Positions 43,481 to 55,240 are shown, counted from the first letter of the stretch. The stretch is DNA of 64,000 nucleotides from Orthonyx spaldingii (GCA_013397795.1 VZTJ01005307.1:833826-897825), one strand, 5' to 3'. The notes: a model not told the origin generated them from the sequence alone. Program-made: numbers and translations.

Positions 43481-44230
43481 CAGGGGCAGAGAGCGACATT
43501 TTGCAAATAAATTCTATTTACAAAGCATTCAGTATCTCTGAAAAGCAAGGGGGAGAATTAGAATAAAAACCAGCTTCGTCTGCCAACACAGCTGAAAACT
43601 TATTGACTTGGAAATGTGTGTCGGAGCTATCAGAAAGGGCAATATTCAAATGGAGAAATCTCCCTTCCTTTTTAATCGTGGCAAAACTCTGTCCCGTGCA
43701 TTCAGTAGGCTCAGAACAATTTCATAGCGGTGTTGTCTGGGAAAAGATGTCTTTGCCTGTAAGAGCACAGGTTCTTTTAATGGGAGTTGTCATCTAAATA
43801 ATTCCATATCATCAAGCAAAAAAGATAATTTACAAGGGGGGAAAAAAACCCAGAGCAGCTTAAACTCTCGGAGTCACCCACAAAATTGCTCATGAATGTG
43901 CTATTAGTTGGAGGTAAAAGTTAATGCAGAACTGGCTGGCCTCAGGGGACCAATAAATGGGATCCTGAGTCTGCTGCTCTAGGGCAGGATTTCAAAATTG
44001 GTCCAAGTCTGCCGTGATTTGAAAGAAGTTCCCATCTGATGCTTATTTGTTGGTCTAAGTGAGATAATGCATTGATGAGCCTCAGCCTAATTCCAAATGA
44101 AAACCAGTTCCAGGATGATAATTTTTATTATAGAAACGCTCAGAGGCCACAAACTGTGCCTGGATTTACAATTCCTGCCCGTGGTACGAATCTTTCCCCC
44201 CGAGTGAGCGCGGAAGGAATATCCGTAAAC
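43481..44230. other. Strong candidate conserved non-coding element
   Basis: About 700 bp free of repeats with AT-rich words: TTGCAAATAAATTCTATTTA near 43503, CTTATTGACTTGG near 43599, GGGCAATATTCAAATGGAG near 43638, CTCATGAATGTGCTATTAG near 43889, AGATAATGCATTGATGAGCC near 44062 and GATGATAATTTTTATTATAG near 44115. This is one of the longest repeat-free AT-rich stretches in the window. Confidence 0.42.
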
Positions 44231-44320
44231 AAATGTGGGGCTGCTCACGGGGCCGGGGAGAGGCAGAAATAAGGCTGGGCTTGGGAGCTGGGATTTCACT
44301 GTTCTGGAGCTGTTCCTGTC
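44231..44320. other. Short spacer
   Basis: GC-rich single-copy sequence before a CR1 fragment; nothing recognised. Confidence 0.4.
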
Positions 44321-44442
44321 CTTGGGGGTGTCCAAAGCCAGGTTGGAACACCCTGGGACAGTGGGAGGTGTCTCTGCCCATGGCAGGGGTGGAACTGGAT
44401 GGGCTTTGAGGTCCTTCCCAACCCAAACCATTCCATGGTTAT
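44321..44442 (+). mobile_element. CR1 LINE 3' fragment
   Basis: Sense CR1 words: GGGGGTGTCCAAAGCCAGGT, ACACCCTGGGACAGTGGGAG, GTGTCTCTGCCCATGGCAGG, GGTGGAACTGGATGGGCTTT, then the tail CCCAACCCAAACCATTCCAT. One of the better-preserved termini. Confidence 0.95.
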
Positions 44443-45934
44443 CTGTAGGATTTTTTTTAATGTTTATATTTTTGGTTTATATTTTTCATTTTTTGTATTA
44501 TATTTTTAATTTGCACAAATGGAGCTTAATGGACTTGTGATAAAGTGAGACCATTCCTCAAGCTCTCTGAAAGCCACAGTGGAGGAGGAACCACCTCACT
44601 CCAGCCCTGGGCCAAGATGTGAAAAGTATCAGGGAGGGAAAAACACCTGCAATTGTCCTCCAAACTCACCCAACAGAGAAATTCCAACTCTTGCAGAGCA
44701 GGCAGAGCGTGGTGGGTTTGGTGTCTGTGCTGTGCTCCTCCTCTCTGCAGTAATTTATCAATAATTCCATTGCTCAGAGGGCTTTGGAGCACAGGCTGGG
44801 AAGCTTTAGCATGAGCAGGGGAAAAAAAAAAAAAGGATTAGATTAGAGGATTAGACATTAGACATTTATATGAATATGAATGGTCTTTGCAGCTACATCA
44901 GCCAGGAGAAAATTACATGGGGCTGATAATCTTCATGCTTGAGGGCCTAAGCCGCTCATGAGAGCCGCTCAAATTATTTGTTGGGAGCCATTTATTTGAA
45001 GAATTCAGCCCTGCGCTGTTTGTGCACGGATCATGGTTTTTATCCACACGCTCCTTTCTCAGGACGGCCTGACGGCGCTTTGCGTGGCTGGGGCTGAGCT
45101 GGGAATGGTTTCTCGTGGATATTCCATCAGTCATTTCCTAGCTGGGTTTATTCTCTGTGAGGGAAGGAGAAAGAGCACCCCAGGGGTAGCACTGAGCTGA
45201 GGCAGAGCCCGCTCCTCTCCTGCTGCTCTGCTGCACAAGGCAGCCTGGCTCTGCCCATCAGGCAGCTTTTCTTCCTCAGTCAATAGAAAGCTGGAAATCT
45301 GCTGCTGATTGGCATTAAAACCCCAAAAATCCTGAACTATTCACAACGAACAAGCTCTACGTTGGGGCAGGCAAAGCAGAGCAAGAGCAGGGGATGAGTA
45401 AAGGTTTCTCTCTTCTGGGGAAATCCCGGGTTGAGAGAGGTTTGAGGATTTAAACAGCAACATTTGCTTCTCCTGCTGCTTCCAGGGCCTTCCCTGGCAG
45501 GTGAAGCCCCACCTGTGCTGGCCCAGGAATGTCCCCTCTGCCAGGGACAGTGCCCAGATGGTGCCACCACGGCTGGGGCTGCCCCAGGGCCCCTCCTCTG
45601 GACTGAGGGCACCCATTCCCAGCACAGGGATTTATTTACACTCCTCCTTCACCTTTCTCTGGGAGATTCTCACCTCCTGACCTGCTGGCACAGGAGCAAC
45701 GGGAGCCAAAGGGAGGGAGATCAATACAGATTAAAAGCAAATTAAAAAAATGTACGAAGGGCCGAAGCCCATCCCTGACAATCCATTAGGCTCTGATTTA
45801 CGGTTTTGGGACTCAGGATTGTTTGCTGGGAGATAGAAGTGGTCACAAAATCCATTCACGTCCTTGGCCTGTTGGAGGGACTCACACAACCAGAGAAAAT
45901 CTCTCATTTAGATTAAATTGAAGAAGTTGCTCTC
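44443..45934. other. Single-copy non-coding DNA
   Basis: A T-rich segment at 44450-44515 follows the CR1 tail; an A-run lies at 44822-44834. No gene recognised. About 44860-45060 is AT-leaning and may be constrained. Confidence 0.5.
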
Positions 45935-46020
45935 GTGGAAGGTGTCTCTGCCCCTGGCACAGGATGGGAATTAGATGCTCCTTAAAGTCCCTGCCACAGC
46001 AAACCATTCCATGATTATAG
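45935..46020 (+). mobile_element. CR1 LINE terminal fragment
   Basis: TGGAAGGTGTCTCTGCCCCT, GGCACAGGATGGGAATTAGA, CTCCTTAAAGTCCCTGCCAC and AGCAAACCATTCCATGATTA match the last 85 bp of sense CR1, with substitutions. Confidence 0.9.
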
Positions 46021-46948
46021 GAAATGAATGGGAAAGAAAAGCAAGGAGTGGGAGGTGTCTCCATGTCTGGCTGGACCAGCCCAGCCTCAGCCTGTGCTGG
46101 TCCAAAATCCTTGGAAATCCTGAGTTTTAGGCAGGAGCATTCCCGGCATGCTCCAGAGCCTCATTAGCAGCTGAAATCTCCTCCTGTTGTTTTTCTTGCC
46201 AGTTCAGTGCAGTTAAACTCCATCCCAAGGTATTTTCCCAGAGCCATCCCTGCTCTTCCTGCCCTTCAGCACCTTCCTCTTCCCCACCCCTAGGTGGAAA
46301 ATTCCATCCAGGCCTCATTATCCCTGGGATTGTGGGGAGCAGGATGGGCTGGCAGTGGTGGCAGCTGCTTGGTGCCCAAACCTCTGGGACAAATCTCCAG
46401 CTCACCTGGGCCATGTGAGCACCTGTGTGGGGCTTGAGCTCCCCAGTGCACCTCACCCGAGTGCTCCTTTGGTTAATTTCTGAAGTTCCTGGGTGTTTGT
46501 TTTTGTTCCTTTTCGCCAAGCTGGTTCCGCTCTAGCCCTCGATTAATAGCTCTGAAAAAAAAATCACACTCCGGTTGCAGGGAAGTTTGTGCAAGTGACA
46601 GCTTTCCTAACACGTCTGCGGAGCTTCCCAAAATATTGTAGAGGAGAGACGTGTGCGCGTGTGACTCTGCAAACAGACGTGTTCTGCACGGCCCTTCGTG
46701 CAGCCAGGGAAACACACACACACACACGGGCCCAGGGAACCGGGCCTCCCTCCTGGCAGGGGCTTTAACAAACATCCCAAGCCCTGCAAACTCCTCTGGG
46801 GGATGTGGGAATATCACAGGGCGTTCTCTGGATGTGTCAGGAGCGATCTGCAGACAGAGCTGGAGCCGTTCCCAGCCCCACTGTCCCCTGATGTGGGGAG
46901 AACTGGGGTGGGCCTGCTCACACCTCCAGGGAGAGCAGATCCTGGGCA
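46021..46948. other. Single-copy non-coding DNA
   Basis: A short CA repeat at about 46712-46728 and a short A-run near 46555-46562. The 274-codon minus-strand frame (46473-47297) that crosses this stretch also runs through a CR1 fragment and is rejected as a gene. Confidence 0.5.
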
Positions 46949-47112
46949 CTTTGAGGTTGGAAAAACCATCCAAGATCATCCAGTCCAAGCTGTGCCTGAT
47001 CCCCTCCTTGTCACCAGCCCATTGCTCTGGGTGTCCCTCAGGCACCTCAGCGATGGTGACTCCACCTGGGCAGCCCCTTCCAAGGCCTGGCCACCCTTTC
47101 CATGAGGGAAGA
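46949..47112 (-). mobile_element. CR1 LINE 3' fragment
   Basis: CTTTGAGGTTGGAAAAACCA, CCAAGATCATCCAGTCCAAG, ATGGTGACTCCACCTGGGCA and CCCTTCCAAGGCCTGGCCAC are the complement of the CR1 subfamily also seen at 7559-7752. Diverged. Confidence 0.92.
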
Positions 47113-47516
47113 TCCCGGTGGTGCTGCTGATGGAAAAGAAAGGGAAGGAAAGCAGGAACGACCCCAGAACCCTGAGAGCTCGGGGGCCTTGGCTGCCACA
47201 GCGCCGCGAGCTCAGCGGATAACGAGAAGAAAAATGGGGCTTCCGCTGCTCCGCAACCCGCGGCCGTCACGTAAATTGGAAGCGACAGAATTACCATTGA
47301 TACAAATTAAAAACAAATAAAAAGGGTACACAGCAGTGATTCCCAGAGTTCAAACTCCATTACCAGCTGATTTACTGCGCGCTGACCTGTGATTGTTCGC
47401 ACGGGGAAGGTGCCGCGCGCGGATCCCGTCGGCCCCGTGGCTCCGGCTCTCTGCAGTCAATAAGCTATTTAATTTAATGAGAAACAGTATTGATGGGCCG
47501 GGAATGCAGCTCCCAC
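47113..47516. other. Candidate conserved, CpG-bearing non-coding element
   Basis: CpG-rich words (CAGCGCCGCGAGCTCAGCGG, CAACCCGCGGCCGTCACGTA, GTGCCGCGCGCGGATCCCGT) alternate with AT-rich ones (ACCATTGATACAAATTAAAA, AGCTATTTAATTTAATGAG). The texture fits regulatory DNA near a developmental gene. No exon visible. Confidence 0.38.
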
Positions 47517-47570
47517 AAAAAAAAAAAAAAANACGGACTAATATTAAATAATGAAAAAAAAAAAAAAAGA
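47517..47570. repeat. Two A-runs with one ambiguous base
   Basis: A-runs at about 47516-47531 and 47554-47569, an N at 47532. Homopolymer lengths are unreliable here. Confidence 0.9.
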
Positions 47571-48070
47571 GGGAGAAAAAGATGCAGCTGCAAAGAGCAG
47601 ATAAAGTCTTCAACTCTGGGGTTCACTCTCTGGGTGTTTTCCCTTTTGTTATCTCATTAATTAAAGTCTCGAGAAGTCTCAGCTGGATTTGGGAGTGCCA
47701 GAGCCTTGCAGGAAAGGTGCAGGGACAGGGGACTCGGGAGGAGATAATGGAGAGTGCAGTGTAGTACCCTGACCTTCCCGAGAACACAAACCCAGGAAGG
47801 GACAAAGTTGTCCTAAAGAAAATTCTGTCAGATCAGTCAAGGAGAGCGGGCGCTGCTGGAGAGGCAAATTCTATGGCAACACTCTTGAATTTCTGAGATG
47901 AAAGTTAAATTAAGGGTGTGAAATCTCAAAAAAAAAAAAGTGAAGAAAGGGAAAATAGATCCCCTCGTGCCCAGGCAGCCCTTGGTGCTCAGTGCAGGTT
48001 TCCTGTGAGCTGGCACAGCAGGGTCTGTCTGGTGACTCTTTGGGAAAGGAGAATGTGGCCAAAAAATGGT
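47571..48070. other. Single-copy non-coding DNA
   Basis: No repeat except a short A-run near 47928-47939. No gene recognised. Confidence 0.5.
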
Positions 48071-48176
48071 CACAGTAAAATCATGGAATGGTTAAGGTGG
48101 GAAAAGCCCTGTAAGATCATCCAGTTCAACCACGAACCCACCATGTTCCCCACCAAACCACGTCCTCAAATACAGC
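48071..48176 (-). mobile_element. CR1 LINE 3' fragment
   Basis: CACAGTAAAATCATGGAATG, AGATCATCCAGTTCAACCAC and CCACCATGTTCCCCACCAAA, then CACGTCCTCAAATACAG are the complement of a CR1 subfamily terminus, with the 3' end at the left. Confidence 0.9.
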
Positions 48177-50733
48177 GTGGGAGAGGAGAGGCCAGGGCTG
48201 GGAGAATCGACCCAGCTGCATTTTCATCTCTAAATTGTTCCAGGAGCCTTTGCCGTGGACAGCCCTCCCTCAGTCTCCTGCGCGTCCCTGAGCGCAACAG
48301 AATGATCCAATTTCCAAGTTCATTAAAGTTCACCATCCCCTGGAAATGAATTCCCAGCTAACAAAGTGCGATGTCGATGCATAAACTCCAGCTGATTGCT
48401 GCAAGTTGTCTGTAGTTAGTAGCCTGTAAAGAAAACACACATTTAAGGAAATTAGAGTAGCAAGACAAATGAGGTGGAACCATCAAGAGGAGCAGAAGCT
48501 GGAGATAATCCATATTTTAAAATACTGCAGTGGTTTGCAGGGTTTGGAGGATGAAGTAGTCCGTGTTTTTTGTGCTTTGGGCCCCACAGCTCTGCCCTGC
48601 AATGAGACGTGAGCAGCCCAAGGAAGGGGAGCCAATATCTTACTCAGCTGAGTGTGCAAACCTTCGTGAGATCATTCCATGGGTGTAGGAGCTCTGATCC
48701 AGACTGATCCTGGCACCCTGGAATGGCTTTTTGGTTGATACCAAGATTCTCTGGTACCTGTCCTTGGCATGGCAGGAAAAACAGCACCAAAAACCACCAA
48801 GCTGGGCACATCCTGCCCCTCACTCCTCACCGCTGGATGTTTTCCTTATTTAATAATTAATAATTAATATTTAATATTTAACATTGCCCTGGTGTTGGCT
48901 GGCACAGCTGCAAAGTCACCCCGCTGCTGCCTCAGGTGTGAGGAGAGTGCACAAAGGACAAATTGTTATAAAACAATTGCATCACCAGCCTGGCACACCT
49001 TGGACAATTCCTCAAACAAACCACGGTCTGCAGCTTTGCCATGGCAGGAATTCCCTGTGGGTGGGAACTGGGGAGGGCCCTTCCCAGGGGGTTCCTCTGC
49101 CCCCCTCCTCATTTGCTGCCCCTGCATCCTTTGTGTCACTAAAACAGGAGGAAGAGGACTAGAGGTGATGCTATTCCAACTCAAGGAATGAGGAAATTGT
49201 GCAGTGTGGTGGAAATTGGCCTTTTTCTTGCTCATGGGGGTGCAGAAAGGCAGAGGGGTGGGGTGGGGTCAGCGCCAGGGTGCCCACCCTGAGCAGCCCC
49301 CGTGGGCGGGGGCAGCCAGAGGACTCCTGGTGCTCCTTTTCCAGCAGCCTGGATTCTGGAGAAGAACCACCAGGCAGCACAGACGACATTTTCAGGAGCC
49401 CAAGTTTCCTTATTATGTATGGCAGCGACGATTCCCTGCATGGGGAGCATTATTTTAAGCAAAAGAGGCAGATTGGGAATGCAGACACAGGAAAGCATGG
49501 CAAATGAGAGAAACTTTGATCAAAATTCAAATCCAACTCAGCCTCCAGCTATCTGCTGAGCAGCCTGCATTCTCCTGGAGAGTTTTTTTCCCCTTTTTTT
49601 AAGAACAGGAACACGAAGAAAGCACTTGGTATGAGGGAGGTCAATAGACACCCTGCGTTTCAGAAGTTCAATTTAATCTCATTTTCTTTGGCCTCAGTGA
49701 TTTGCTTTTCCAGGTCTGGTGGCCCCTTGAGAAACTTTTCATTCTCTCCTTTCAGGTGCTCAGTAATGCAGTGTTAAGAGGACTTTCCACTTTGTGGCCT
49801 AATTATGGAAAAATTCCTTTCTGAGAGGGCTGCCTGGGCTGCTTTTACGCTGATTCCCTCAGCTCTCGAGTCAGGCTCTTGGCAAAGCATCATTGACAGA
49901 GAGCTGAAATCTCCCTTTTACAGGTGTTTCATCCCAGGGAGCTCAGCAGCTCTTGGAGGCAAGGGCTGAGCCCTGCTGGGATCCCCCTGCTCCTCCCCTG
50001 CTGCCTCCAGCCCAGCTCCCCCTGGCAAATCCCCGTTCCCAACCTGCTCCTGCAAAACCCCACATTTTAAACAACTCCCCAAACCGCCTCGCAGATGTTG
50101 GAAAAACAAACACAAGGCAGGCCATGGGTTTAAAATGTAATTACCTTGGGGCTGGGAGGGTCTGCTTTGACATTAAGGTTCGTGATGCTGTGACAATTAT
50201 TCTACTTTAATGAAGGGGGGGGAGAAAACCGTTTAAGGCACGTTAAAAATGAGCTGCCACCATCGCCAGCTCCGCGATCTGGTGGGAACATATTGGAGAA
50301 TGATCACGAGTGTGGCTGCAGATATTTCATAAAGGCAGGAAGCCTTGCAGAGTTGGTGAGACAGAGCAGGGAATTTCTGCTCCGTGCAGAAGCAGCCCAG
50401 AAGAGTGGGAATGGGCTCGTTTTTGTATTTCCTTCAGTGCAGGAACAAGGGAGCACCAGGGAAATCCTCACCCAGCTGACACGAACCAGGCCAGACGAGG
50501 TCATTGTCACCCAACCTGTGCAGGGCAGCTCTGGCTGCCTCTGAGTGCTCACAGAGAGCGCTGCCAGGTGCAGAGGAGTTGGGAAGGGAATGGGGCAAAT
50601 CCCTGAGGAATGAGCCCAGAGTGGTCATTGATCGGAGCAGTTTGGCTGCAATTTCTTGGTGAACGAGTCCCCAAATCTGTCTTGTGATGGGACAGTGGGG
50701 AACGGCTCTGTGCTGGAGCAGGGAAGGCTGGGA
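48177..50733. other. Single-copy non-coding DNA
   Basis: Contains an AT-rich palindromic patch (TTAATAATTAATAATTAATA near 48851) and a short G-run near 50216-50222. No gene recognised. Frames of 82-102 codons at 48884-49559 overlap in several phases. Confidence 0.5.
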
Positions 50734-51080
50734 TGGGATATGGGGAAGGAGTTGTTCCCTGGGAGGGTGGAGAGGGCCTGGAATGGAATTCCCAGAGAAG
50801 CTGTGGCTGCCCCTGGATCCCTGGCAGTGTCCAAGGCCAGGCTGGACGGGCCTTGGAGCACCCTGGCAAATGTGTCCCTGGAACACAGAGGGTGTTCCAG
50901 GGAGTGACCCTGAATTAGGGGGGAAAAAATGGGGAAAAAATGAGAAAAATTTTGAATTAAATGGGATTTTTGGGGTTAAAAATGGGATTTTTGGGGTTAA
51001 AAATGGGATTTTTTTGAGGTAAAAATTGGGCACTGAATGAGTTTCAAGGTCCCTCCCAACCCAAACCATTCTGGGACTCT
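50734..51080 (+). mobile_element. CR1 LINE 3' fragment interrupted by a tandem repeat
   Basis: Sense CR1 words: GGGATATGGGGAAGGAGTTG, TTCCCAGAGAAGCTGTGGCT, AAGGCCAGGCTGGACGGGCC and TTGGAGCACCCTGGCAAATG, then, after about 130 bp of other sequence, the terminal TTTCAAGGTCCCTCCCAACC and CAAACCATTCTGGGACTC. The intervening part replaces the usual CCCATGGCAGGGGGTTGGAA segment and contains a 21-bp tandem repeat. Confidence 0.92.
50935..51022. repeat. Short tandem repeat inside CR1 (21-bp unit)
   Basis: About three units of AAATGGGATTTTTGGGGTTA plus A, preceded by degenerate GGGGAAAAAATGAGAAAAAT. It lies between the two halves of a single CR1 terminus. Confidence 0.9.
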
Positions 51081-52230
51081 AAAATCTGTGCAAGGCAATA
51101 TTTCAGTTTTGAGCTACGGCTTTATCCTTGTGGCACTGGCAGCAGGGTGAAGGATGGACGTGATGGTGGCTGATGATGTCATTTTTGTTTTACAGAGAAT
51201 TACTGGGGGTTGGCAGTGATTTGGGCTTGTCAACTTCAGTGAACTCTTAGAAGTAAAACAAAAGCAGGGGGGAAGCTTCTGCTGTCCTCAAAAAGCAGCA
51301 GCGGTGAAAGAGAAGATTCTGCACCAATAAATTCTGCATCAGTTGCTAAAAAATTATCACAGATTTTCCTTCTATTAAATAACCCAAAGTAATTTTAAGA
51401 ATAAAAACGAAACAAATAGGATTTTATGGGAAAGGAGAAGCCTGGGCTCTATTTCTCTCTTCAAAAACCAATATCCTGTGCTGGGATTGGGAGCAGAAGT
51501 GGCTGTGATTGTCCTGGCAATTTAGTCTCTCCTGCAAATGGAGCGAGGAAATGCTCCATCACAAATGCAGAAACTCACAAATCACTGACATTTTTGAGAA
51601 TGAACTCCTAAAATACCCCGAAAATGCTTTCATCTCTAACAGCATCATTTACAGCCCTCCGCAGGGTACAGCCCCAGGATTTCCAGGAGAAGTGGGTGGT
51701 TTTATTCCCACTTTGCAGATTGGGAAATGAGAAAAGGAGAATCGAGGTGCTTTTCTCTGAGAACACTGAATTGGTGGCAGATTTTGCAGCTCAGATTTGT
51801 CCTCTCGAGCTGGAGCCGTGGTTGCTGTCCAGTGCACAACTTCCTTTGGCTTTTCCCTCGAGAACCTGTGCAGCTGCAGATGTGCAGGAGAGGTTTGTCC
51901 CTGAAATAATCAGATCAAACCTCTTCATGGGTGAATAACGGCAGTGATCACCCGAGGTGTGGGGAATGCAGATCAGAAATGGGGGAAAACCACTCCCCAA
52001 AGGCACGGGGAGGTCTCTGGGAAGTCGGAACTGGGTTTGAGTTGTTCACCTTGAGCTCCTTTAGGCGTTGATTTGACATTTCCATGTCATGGCAGGAAGG
52101 GATCAGGAGGAGTTTCCAGGCTGTGGCTGGGACCAACTGGAATCTCTGGATGCTGAATATAAAGTGCTCAAGCAGAGGAAATTGAGGGCTGGATGAGGAT
52201 AGAATCAATTGAAGAGCAGCAGGCGCTGTG
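51081..52230. other. Single-copy non-coding DNA
   Basis: AT-leaning 51180-51420, otherwise mixed. No gene or transposon recognised. Confidence 0.5.
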
Positions 52231-52552
52231 GATCCTCCGTTCCCACTCCCATTCCCACTCCCATTCCCATTCCCATTCCCATTCCCATTCCCACTCCCAT
52301 TCCCATTCCTATTCCCATTCCCATTCTCACTCCCATTCCCATTCCCACTCCCATTCCCATTCCCATTCTCACTCCCATTCCCATTCTCACTCCCATTCCC
52401 ATTCCCATTCCCACTCCCATTCCCATTCCCACTCCCATTCCTATTCCCATTCCCATTCTCACTCCCATTCCCATTCCCATTCCCACTCCCATTCCCATTC
52501 CCACTCCCATTCCCATTCCCATTCCCATTCTCGTTCCCATTCCCATTCCCAG
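52231..52552. repeat. Hexanucleotide array (CCCATT with CCCACT, TCTCACT variants)
   Basis: About 53 tandem hexamers. CCCATT units are punctuated at irregular but recurring intervals by CCCACT, TCTCAC and CCTATT variants, which gives a higher-order pattern. The minus strand reads GGGAAT, G-triplets with 3-base loops, so it is quadruplex-capable. All three plus-strand frames and two minus-strand frames stay open (His-Ser, Pro-Ile, Phe-Pro, Gly-Asn and Gly-Met dipeptide repeats); none is a credible protein. Confidence 0.98.
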
Positions 52553-53140
52553 GTTTCCTTTTCCCAGTTCTCCTGCCTGGCACAGCCCCTGCCGACCCTT
52601 CCCGTGCCCCTCCCATGCCCATGGTGATGCTGAGGGAGCCTTTCCCTCTCTTGCAGGAAACACAAATGTGGCTGGGAGGTAGGAATGCCATGAAACGAGC
52701 CCTCCTCAGTTATCCCTGACACTTCCCTCCTTCCCTCCCCTGGCCCTCACCACAATATTTGTTGTAGCTGCAACATCCAATTGATTTCATTTCCCTGTCT
52801 CTTGGCCATCCTTGGGATTCCAGTGCCCTCCGTTTTTTCGGGGTTTTTTTTCTCGTTAAGAAAACAAGGAGGCAAGAATGGGTGGATGAAAAGACTCCAG
52901 GCTGGCAGTTCTCTGTGCCTGGATGTTCTCCCGAGAGGCTGCCCAAGGTGGTGCCCACCGTGTTTTAATTAACGGCCCGCACTGTTAATTCCATTAATTC
53001 AGCACGTTCCGGCTGTCTGACAACTGCAGCTGAGCTTGGAGGAGCAACAGGGGGGAAGGTTTTTCCCTCTCCAATTTCCACACTTCAGTCCTCCCTTGCC
53101 TTCCTGGTGCCCCCGTGCTCTCGTGCACCTGAGCGAGTAC
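52553..53140. other. Single-copy non-coding DNA
   Basis: No gene recognised. GTTTTAATTAACGGCCCGC near 52962 is a homeodomain-like word. Confidence 0.5.
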
Positions 53141-53720
53141 GAGGCTCCCGTTGAATCAATATCATGATTTATGCATAAAAGCCCAGAAACCCTGCAAAAC
53201 AATCGTGCAAGTAATTTTTCATGAACTCCGCTTAAAGCACTTGCCAACAGGCTAAATTACCCTCTTGTTAAGTGTTGTATTTTGTTCTTCCTCCTTTCTT
53301 CTCCTCCGTGTACGCCTTAATATTGATAAGTGCTCTCCAGCATGAGGGAACATTTGCATTTTGTGCTAAACATCGTGCGGGGAGCACATCAAAGGAGCCT
53401 TTTGTTCTCCCGCTCTCGCTCATTCCCCGCGGTTCCGCGGTGATTCCGGAGCTCCCAGGTTCTGTCCTGGGGCTCATTAGGCAGAGCCACCCCCGGTAGC
53501 CCCCGAGCCGTTTGCTCAAACACTGCAAATCCTGGGAAATCCTTTCCAGGGATGTCGGACTGAGATGTTCGCGCTGAGCTTCCCTCTTGGTTCCGTGACT
53601 CGGGGCCTTCCCCGCCCGTGGTCAGGCTGCAAGCTGCTGCTGCAAATCGAATTAATGATATTAATAATTCCTTCCCTTCCTCCTGGCTGCTTGTAGATCT
53701 TGGCTGCTCTTTGTTTTCGT
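53141..53720. other. Candidate conserved non-coding element
   Basis: Repeat-free mixture of AT words (CAATATCATGATTTATGCAT near 53156, CTTAATATTGATAAG near 53315, AATTAATGATATTAATAATT near 53650) and CpG-bearing words (CCCGCGGTTCCGCGGTGATT near 53427). Texture is regulatory; no exon. Confidence 0.36.
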
Positions 53721-53888
53721 TCGAGGACTCGGCTCCTTCTGGCCCCGCTCTCAGCTGCCTTCCCCCGGCTTTTGGTGCCCAACTTCACTCGCCAGGCTTG
53801 GTTTCAGAGTTGGGAAACGTCCTCAGAAATGACAGCAGGAGTTGTAGGGGATGTGCGTGTGCCAAAATCCAGACAATTCAGCATTTCC

Positions 53889-53970
53889 ATGGAATCACAG
53901 AAACCCAGAATGGCTCTGGTTGGGAGAGCCCCTAAAGATCACCCAGTTCCGACCCCCTTGGACCTTCCAC
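53889..53970 (-). mobile_element. CR1 LINE terminal fragment, decayed
   Basis: TGGAATCACAGAAACCCAGA, ATGGCTCTGGTTGGGAGAGC, CCCTAAAGATCACCCAGTTC and CGACCCCCTTGG are the complement of the CR1 3' terminus, including the AGAATCACAGAAT tail. The match ends soon after. Confidence 0.88.
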
Positions 53971-54230
53971 GAGAGATTTCTCTACGTTGCACTTCCCAAG
54001 AGCAAACAAACCCAGGTTTGGAAGACTGAATCCCTGCCTGTCAATGCTGGAAATGGACAATTGGATGCTTTGACTCCTCTTCTCAACCTCTGCCAGCCAC
54101 AAACCCTTTCCCTGCCCTCCCCTGGCACTGGGAGCCCCAGCTCCAGTCCCCGGAGAGAACCAGTGCTGGGAAAGGAGCAGTTGTGGGCTGTAATTCAGAT
54201 AATCTGTCTCTAGAAACGCTACCTATTAAA
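53971..54230. other. Single-copy spacer
   Basis: Ordinary sequence; nothing recognised. Confidence 0.45.
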
Positions 54231-54560
54231 AAGAATAAGACTTTAACCATCTTCTCTGTCAGAAACCAATTGCTACCGCAACATCAAAGTTCCCCAGCTT
54301 AGTTAATGTTTATTTAAATGACCATTTTCCACTGGCAGATAAAAGATTGAAGTGTTTTGTTGCTATTGTTGTTTTTTAAAGCCCTCGAATATGAAGGCGC
54401 CTGAAGCCAACATTTGATTCTCATTATGTTATGACATTTTTTTTCCCCCTACGTAATTTGAATAAGACTCTGCTTAACTCAACAGCTGGAGGGATATGGC
54501 TTTTCCCTCATGTTTCAGAAAGAGAAGATAGTTCTGTGTAACTGAAAAATGAAAACAAAG
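54231..54560. other. Candidate conserved non-coding element
   Basis: AT-rich, repeat-free: AGTTAATGTTTATTTAAATG near 54301, CATTTGATTCTCATTATGTT near 54411, TACGTAATTTGAATAAG near 54450. Regulatory by texture only. Confidence 0.35.
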
Positions 54561-55240
54561 CAGTCTGGTGCAGGTAGCAGAGCGCTCATTTTCCCTGAAC
54601 ACCTTTCCCAGCTCTGGAGATGATCACCCGGGGGGGGTTTATTTACGGCAGGGATTAGGAAAGCACAACCACGCAGACACAGGGAAAAGCGCTGGCACAA
54701 AGGGGATTTTAATGCCCGCGCCCCTCTCCAGCAGGAATGGCCTGGGAGTTACCCGCGCTCACATTTCCACCTCTGAGGGGATCATTAGGATCAATTAATG
54801 TGCCCCTGTCCACCGGGGCTGCAGGGTTTCTGTTTGTTTTGGAGTTGAGATGGAGCTCTGACTCCTCAGGGCTGGAGCTGGAGCGGGTATTGCAGAGAAG
54901 AAAATGCTGCCCTGGCTTGGTTTAAGGATTTGGAGTGAAGTTCTTCCAGGAATCCCTGCTCTGCCCTGCTCCTCCTCCATGGACCTGCAAACCCTCCCAG
55001 CAATGCTCCCTCAGCGCCATCAGCATCACTTTGCACCCCAGCAAATCCCTGGATGGTTTAGAGGGGAGCACCGTGGTGCTGCTGGGCCGAGATGATCCCA
55101 GAGGGCTTTTCCAGCCTTGAGGACTCCAGGGTTCTGGTTGTGGCTGGAGCATTCAGCAGCCCAAACCTCGTCCCTCGTCCCACTCTTCAAAAGAGCACCA
55201 GGTCCTTGCAAAGTCCGGCTCTCAGTGGGAGACAAATGGA
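54561..55240. other. Single-copy non-coding DNA
   Basis: No gene recognised. GGGCTTTTCCAGCCTTGAGG near 55101 resembles a decayed CR1 tail but is too short to call. Confidence 0.45.

Noticed and set aside
46473..47297. Longest minus-strand open frame, 274 codons
   Set aside because: It runs straight through a CR1 3' fragment (46949-47112) and has no recognisable domain; the length reflects few stops in GC-rich DNA.
51948..52691. 247-codon minus-strand frame and three other long frames with dipeptide repeats
   Set aside because: All are translations of the CCCATT-type hexamer array, where most frames stay open by composition alone.
55095..55140. Possible CR1 tail (GGGCTTTTCCAGCCTTGAGG)
   Set aside because: Too short and diverged to separate from chance, with no CR1 body upstream.
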